DNA of 64,000 nt from Datura wrightii (Eukaryota; Streptophyta; Magnoliopsida; Solanales; Solanaceae): contig JASDFA010000003.1 in NCBI GenBank assembly GCA_035772735.1, positions 126,161,001 through 126,225,000 on the forward strand. The letters are read 5' to 3'. The notes under the pieces are model-generated. The model ran no database searches. It saw nothing but the letters and a program-made list of their open reading frames with translations, and had not been told where the DNA came from. The translations under genes were made by a program, and so were the position numbers. Shown here piece after piece: positions 58,033 to 64,000 of the stretch (position 1 is its first letter; each line of letters opens with the position of its first letter).

Positions 58033-58200
58033 CACTAATACAAAAACGATCTTTGGTGGCAATAATTTAGGGACAATAAGTTAGTTGCCGCTAATTGATT
58101 CCTTAAGTTAAAATATTAGTGGCACATGAACAATAGCCATCAAATGATATTCTTTTAGTGACAATAAAAATGATTTGCCACTAAAGGTCAGTAACTGACC
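58033..58200 (+). mobile_element. Second CACTA-like terminus (element I)
   Basis: CACTAATACAAAAACGATC is followed by repeated, alternately oriented GTGGCAATAA / TTGCCACTAA units to about 58195. This looks like a CACTA subterminal array distinct from that of H. No partner end found. Confidence 0.45.
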
Positions 58201-61150
58201 CCAACTTTTATTATTTTATTTTTCCCTCTAATTTTTTCTAAATCATTGAGTTATTCCCTCCAATTATCCTTCTCTTTCTTGTTTTCGTTTGTAATATATT
58301 TTTCTTCCCAGGTACCTGATAGTTGGGGATAAGTAGAGTTGTGATTTATGATGTCCAACTATAGTGATTTGTAGAAGTAAAGTTTTTTCTGTGTTTGCTA
58401 ACTTGTGATTTATGATTCATGGATATTAATTTTATGGGAAATTGATTGAATTGATTTCTCTATTTCCTGTACTATTTTATGCATCGAATCCTCTGTTTGC
58501 CAAGACTATGGTTAATATATTCAGATTTTCGTGACTGTTTAGAAGTTTTCTAAGTTCCCTGTTATTGAGACTTCTGTTAATTACTTGAAAACATGAATAT
58601 AAATTTCTACCTATAAAAACATGAATGTAAATTGCTAAATACATCAACTGAAATACTGAATTATTTAAATAGTTGGTGTGATATATTGATTAGTTGGACT
58701 TTTGCTTGTTGCCTTAGATGTTGCTGCTTTAATTGTTGCAGAGCTGCTTGTTTAGGTGTTTAGCTGTTGTGTACATCTTCTGGTTAGAGAAAGTCCTCAT
58801 TAGCTACTGCACAATTTTGTTCCTCAACAAAGTCCCTGTTTGAGAAGGGATTTCTTGGACCTAAGTATTTAAAAGCGACTAGAAGGGTTAATTGCAGTCG
58901 TTGGAATTTTATTCATTCCAGCAATCTAATTTTCTTTTAGTGCTTTAGCTACCTTTGGATTAGAAAAATATAATTGTAGGTGTTCCTGTTAATTTCTTGG
59001 CCATCTATAATCACCTCAGAAACATTTACAATAGCTAATCTTTAGTCGAAGGCCTTTATGTTGTACAATATTCTCAATATGAACACCAGCTTCTACTTGG
59101 TTATTTCCTAGATTCGATGCCTCATTTCCATGATTATGAACCCTAGACATACCAAGTTCTTTCCCAGGTTGTTTAGAACTTAGTGGAGCACCTGACAACA
59201 CCAAGTGCCTATTTAGCCCTTGCATTGATCAAAGATTGTACAGATGTATCTAGTCTTCACTACTTCTTACTATATGCAGCACATGAAGTACTCTCACTTC
59301 CTATGTGACAAGCTAAATCATGATACTAAATTTTAAAACTAGCTGCAAGCTGCACCAGATTTTTGACATCGAAAACTGTATTTGTGTCCATAACTTTTGA
59401 AGATTCAATTCTTAAACCACCAGGTTTTTTTCTCATAACTAAAGTTGAATCTTCACCATCCTTATTCTCAACAACATTTCCTTTATCATTGAGCTTCTCC
59501 CTTACCAGATCGTCTTGCATACTACTACCAGAATTTTCAACTTGAATAACTACTTCATTATCACCAGTAAGAGTAGTTATAGCAACTTCAATATCAACAC
59601 TAACAATGATTAAAGCTAATTATTTTTAACTTGTATTTTTCTCTTCAACCATGCCTTTTCTTGAGGTCCTGCAAAAAAGCTCTTTTGCAACAGATGATAT
59701 AGTTAAAGCTTCTATTTTTATCATGAATTAGGATTTGTTCTTGTAAACTCCGATCTTAAGCTATTACAAGCAAGAAGAAAAAAGAACTTAAAGTATGACT
59801 TATAGATTACATATCTTTTAACTCTATTGACTAAGCTTTCTCAATTATGATGCGTAAACATTGAATTGATAACATAATTTCTAAAATAATTTATATGTGC
59901 AAAATAAAGATGTAGGCTAAATAACCTTCTTACGTGGAGACCGGAGATTCATTTTATATGAACACGGTGATGTGGATTCTAGACCTAAGCTCTTCAATAT
60001 GACTTAGTTTTATGTCATGTATTCTATTATTTTTTCTTTTTACAAAGACTGTTATTTGAGTTTCTAAAATCTAGTTTCTAGTTATTATCATGACTTAGTG
60101 CAAAGCCTTGTGAACCAAACTTATTTGCAAAGTTTATAGTCTACAATAGTGCTACTGCCTATCCCTCAAAATATTCCTTTGTTATTTTTGCATTAGCCAA
60201 TGTGATATAATTTATTTTAAGTGTGTAACCTCTATTATGCTCAATTAAATTTAGTCGTCAAAATCATAAATGCATATTGTAAAGTTTTAGAACATCCTAA
60301 AATGTGACTCTACAAATATTTTGTCTATGAAATGTAGTTAAGCTTTTACAATGCAAGAGAGTTTCCTATGTGGATCATTTGTTTGAATCGTTAAGTTGCC
60401 TCTCCCTGTTAAGACATAGCATGAACGAAGCTGATGAATAAACTGTTTGCTAGTTTTCTTAAACTTTTTATTATCAATAGCTTGTTTATCTTTTAAATTA
60501 TTTGTTAACTTAAAACAATCTTTCAAGTACTTCATGTGATTGTTTATCTTGTAAATTATTTTCTAATGAACCTTAACGACCTTTCATATGCTTTATGTGA
60601 TTAAGATCTTTTCTTTAAAGCATTATTTGCTATATGCTTCAATTTTAGGTCTGCTAGTCAAATTACATTTTTATGTAATTCCATCTCACATAAAAATGCC
60701 ACTCCTCTAAGGTGGAACACATATTAAGAAAATCTTTTAATTTTTAGATTAAAATTGCAGCATTAGAAAAACATTTGAAGCTAAAAAACAGAGAAAAGAA
60801 GTGCAAATAAAATTGAGAAGACAATTATAAAACTGTAAAAAAATTATAGTAGAAGAACACAGACAAAAAATAGAGCAGAAGAATAATGAAATACAAAACA
60901 GAGAAAAAATTGCAGACCTGAGAGAAAAACACAGCAGAACATATAAAATAATTGCAGCACGTCTAAGAACATACAAAAAAATAGAAAAAAAGAAGAGAAA
61001 AAAGTGTTACCTCAGTGCAGTCAAGTACATGACAGTAGAAAAAATAGAAAAGAAGAAGAGAAGAAGAGGAAGAAAAGAAGAAGCAGCAGCAGTAAAACAA
61101 ACTTATCTTCAAAAATCGAAGTAGCGGAAGAGAAGAGGAAGAAGTCGCTT
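58201..61150. other. Unassigned AT-rich DNA with two short minus-strand frames
   Basis: No family recognised. Minus-strand frames at 59326-59520 and 59016-59225 (64 and 69 codons) have ordinary protein-like composition and lie in series, so they may be remnants of one gene or transposon ORF; no motif supports a function. A purine-rich GAA/AAG run at 60980-61090 and many AACAGCAGAA-type units at 60840-61160 resemble those in H. Confidence 0.35.
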
Positions 61151-62053
61151 CAGTGAAATATTAAGTAGCAGCATACACATATAAGAAGAAACTATATCAA
61201 CTTATAGAAGTAAGAATGTCAATGAAAGCAGAACATTCAAAAAATAAAGCTTAAAAACAGACAATCAAGCCCAAAACATCAAATACAGATTTCTTTTTCA
61301 CATACTCAATAACAGAACAAATCGCACTCATAACCTTAAACAAACTTGAGATACATATGCATCATGTATGAAAACGTCAAACTTTTATTTAAAGAGGTCA
61401 ATGGTCGTGGTATTTTTGGATCAGTTTATCTCGGTGAGGCAAAAAGAACACTTAAAAGAGTTAAACCAGCAGTAGTAGATTGAGTTAAACTAGCAATAAT
61501 TTAATTCATAATAATCCTATATTTTTAATGATGTATTTTAGACATTGAGCTATTCTTGGACTGCTTTATTTTTTAGGATTATTAACAGAGTAAAACCAGA
61601 GAATACAATACAGAAGAAGTCAACTCCACCGAAGAAAAAATAGGAAAGATGGGCAGGGTTGTTGTTGGATATCAAAGATTTTGGTAAGGCTATGATTGTT
61701 GTTAAAGTTCGATTCGGTAAAACTCAACTAGGTCATTATGGTAAAGAATTTGTTGTTACAGTTTTCTTTATTATCTCTATATGTACTTTCTATCATATAT
61801 AGTCGTCCTAATTTTGTATCATTAGAAGGATTCTTCCATAGAATGTATTTACATCAGTAATCTATCAAGTGTGAAATCAGAAATTTAATCAAAAAGTTAG
61901 CCCAAGTTTCAACATCCTGAATTCCACAAAATTTAGTTTTCATCCAATTGTTTTAACTAAGTTCGACATTAGTTGAATAAAATGTTCTAATCACAATCAA
62001 TTATCATACAACAATTAAAATTCAAAACATCAACTTCCAGCTTTCGACCAACA
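61151..62053. other. AT-rich DNA upstream of the pararetrovirus ORF
   Basis: No frame of note. Part of it may be the viral leader or promoter region, but I found no tRNA-Met primer site and cannot place the host-virus junction. Confidence 0.35.
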
Positions 62054-63514
62054 ATGGATTTCAGTTTACATTGAGAGACAAACTCAAAACTTAGATCAAA
62101 AGTTATTGAAGAATTAAGACTTACAGAAGAAATAGAAAAATTTAAAATATTATTAGAAGAATCAGGTACAGTAGAAAATCAGCATAAAATAGGAATAGAC
62201 GACATAAGTGAGCAAAATGATGAAGAAAACTTAGATCAATATTCAGAAACATCAGAAACTTATACTAATCTAATAGAAAAAGAAAATAACATAGAAATAA
62301 ATGTAGAAGACATAGATGAAAAACCTAGTACATCAGGAACTAGAAGTCCAAGAAGACTAAATACTAGTCCAACTTATTATATTTATGAAAGAGAAAATAG
62401 AAACAAAACATTATGGAATAAAAGATTAAATAAAAATTGGACACCTAGACAAAACATAGAACAATATAATTTCTTAGATTTAGATTGTGTTGCAGATACA
62501 AATAAAACAATTCAGCTATGGATAGGATATATTTCAAAACAGTTAATAGATAACAAGATATTAATAGCAGATGTCCCTGGATACATAGAACGAACATTAA
62601 TAGGAACAACAAAAATATGGCTACAAAATTTATCACCAGAAAGTTTAGAAACATTAAGAAATAATAAGAAAATTAATAATGAACCAGCAACAACATCTAT
62701 AGATATATTAACCAAGTACGAAATGGCAATAAGAAATGAATTTAGTAGTATGACTACCGAAATAGAAGAACGGAAAAAAGATAAAGAACTAAACAGAAAT
62801 CTAATAAATAAATTAAGCATATGTAAAATGAGTTATATGGATGAATATACATGTGCATTTAAAGAATATTATTATAAAGGATTATATACGAATGAAGAAA
62901 GTAGGGAAATAAGAAAGTTATACTATACAAAATTACCAGAACCGTTTAGTTCAAAAGTGACTAAAGACTGGCAAGAATTAGGACTAATAGATACACTAGG
63001 ATCTAGAATAAAATTTCTACAAAAATGGTTTACAGAATTATGTGAAAAACATAAGGAAGACATGAAAATGGAAAAAATACTAGTAAAAAACTTAGCATGT
63101 TGTACAACTAGAACAACACCACAATTTGGTTGCACAAATAAATACAAATACAAGAAAAGAGTTAAAAAATACAGACCATTTAGAACTAAATACAAGTATA
63201 AAAAACCAAGAAAAAGATACTATATAAAAAATTACAAACAAAAGAGACCTCACAGAGTTAGGAAAAATATATCAGAATGCAAATGCTACAACTGTGGCAA
63301 ATTAGGACATTTAGCCAGAGACTGTAGAGTACCTAAAAACGTAAATAAAAAACAAATTTCAGAAGTAGAAGTAATAATCGAAGATGAAAAATATAAACAA
63401 ATAGATTATATAGACTATAATCTAAGTGATGAAGATAGTATATACGAATTAACAGAATACGAAAAAACAGATAATGAAAATGAGATAAACGAATACGAAA
63501 CAGATAATGACTGA
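62054..63514 (+). pseudogene. Endogenous pararetrovirus coat-protein-type ORF, early stop
   Basis: A single frame of about 480 codons. The in-frame ATG at 62054 is followed six codons later by TGA (62072-62074); after that the frame is open to TGA at 63512-63514. Either the early stop is a disabling mutation or translation started downstream. Composition is typical of caulimovirid coat proteins: an acidic N-terminal part, a central region with Trp and Leu, a strongly basic Lys/Arg/Tyr-rich stretch at about 63140-63260, the CCHC zinc knuckle CYNCGKLGHLARDC (about 63290-63325), and an acidic Asp/Glu-rich tail. The next ORF overlaps by 8 nt. Virus family is Caulimoviridae; the gene order fits the solendovirus/cavemovirus group. 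Confidence 0.75.
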
Positions 63515-64000
63515 AACAGATGTAAGGATTATAAGTAAAGAAGAATATCAAGATAGAGAAAGCTCAGAACAAAAAATAATATTTGACAACAACATGTTCG
63601 AACAAATAAAAGGAAAAGAATTAGATTTAAGTGTAGACAAAATTTTGGAAATACCTAAACTAAGAAATTTCTTTAAAATAAGACAAGAAGAATACTACGT
63701 GGTAAGCCAAAAAGAACATATAATAGACTGCAAATACACCCAAGGAAAAGCTAAAATACCTATTATAAATAAGAAGATAATAAACAAGGAAATCCAAGAA
63801 ATAAAAGCTAGAAATCCAATAAAATACGTACACCTAGGAGCAACAGAAATACTTATAAAAGCATGTTTTAGAGAAGGAATAGATACACCAATTGAGCTAT
63901 ATTTAGCAGATGATAGGATAATCCACCCAATAGAAAAAAGTATAATAAGCGCAGTTAGAGGAAACTTAATATACCAAAAATTTAAATTTATTATAAGTGC
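63507..64000 (+). CDS. Pararetrovirus movement protein, 5' part (runs off window)
   Basis: ATG at 63507 overlaps the upstream stop by 8 nt (ATGACTGA). The frame stays open for about 164 codons to the window edge. The segment reading KYVHLGATEILIKACFREGI, then a Leu-Ala-Asp-Asp-Arg step, matches the core of caulimovirid movement proteins of the 30K superfamily, with the conserved Asp in the LADDR stretch. Such proteins act at plasmodesmata to let virus pass between cells. No break is visible in this part; the C-terminal portion is not in the window. Confidence 0.75.
   Translation, partial: MTETDVRIISKEEYQDRESSEQKIIFDNNMFEQIKGKELDLSVDKILEIPKLRNFFKIRQEEYYVVSQKEHIIDCKYTQGKAKIPIINKKIINKEIQEIKARNPIKYVHLGATEILIKACFREGIDTPIELYLADDRIIHPIEKSIISAVRGNLIYQKFKFIIS

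Larger units (their letters stand above)
62054..64000 (+). mobile_element. Endogenous pararetrovirus segment (Caulimoviridae), partial
   Basis: Two successive ORFs in the order coat protein then movement protein, with a short overlap, A-rich codon use unlike the neighbouring transposons, and the CCHC and 30K movement-protein signatures. The segment runs off the right edge; polymerase ORFs would be expected beyond it. No LTRs, consistent with chance integration rather than retrotransposition. Confidence 0.75.

Noticed and set aside
61360..61500. Kinase-like fragment (GRGIFGSVYLGEA near 61400)
   Set aside because: A glycine-loop-like stretch of about 13 residues with no further kinase motifs and nearby stops; too short to support.

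Overview
This is AT-rich nuclear DNA of a flowering plant, made almost entirely of nested transposable elements. No intact host gene is recognisable. Solanaceae is the likely source. That is inference from the look of the retroelement families and from a pararetrovirus with a solendovirus/cavemovirus-like gene order; the sequence carries no species marker.

Layout. (1) 1-14903: element A, an Athila-like Ty3/gypsy element on the minus strand whose 3' LTR runs off the left edge. Its 5' LTR is split by element B (5156-14508, plus strand, target duplication ATGCA). (2) 14904-16950: the 5' end of a Ty1/copia element (F, minus), with short LTR, a leader made of a 27-bp minisatellite, and a broken gag; A sits inside it. 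(3) 16951-18416: unassigned host-like DNA, ending in an RNase H-like remnant. (4) 18417-38216: element E, a Tekay/Del-type chromovirus (minus, target duplication TCTAG), whose 3' LTR was hit by element C (19537-29467, minus, duplication CAGGG/CAGGC). (5) 38217-39980: the rest of the RNase H-like remnant, a Stowaway-like MITE and AT-rich DNA. (6) About 39980-46192: element D, a 5'-truncated relative of B and C (plus). (7) 46193-48192: a chromovirus LTR with tRNA-Met primer site (G). (8) 48193 to about 57.6 kb: a CACTA (En/Spm) element H with a Transposase_24-type gene and a broken tnp2-type transposase. (9) 58033 onward: a second CACTA-like end and unassigned DNA. (10) 62054-64000: an endogenous pararetrovirus segment (coat-protein-type ORF, then movement protein) running off the right edge.

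Elements B, C and D form one family. They keep gag and protease (lost from D with its 5' end), lack reverse transcriptase, RNase H and nearly all of integrase, and carry a second ORF ('putative plant transposon protein' type) where Athila-class elements place an env-like ORF. In all three copies ORF2 is preceded by a 0.6-0.7-kb candidate intron with matching splice sites. It also has GC-rich inverted-repeat modules upstream of its leader, of the same kind that lie next to the TATA box in the LTRs. These modules also occur next to the TATA box in A and in the unrelated chromovirus E. Together with purine-tract copies repeated three times per element, this is the most interesting biology in the window. 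All long reading frames except the pararetrovirus movement-protein fragment, and possibly the CACTA Transposase_24 gene, carry visible breaks.
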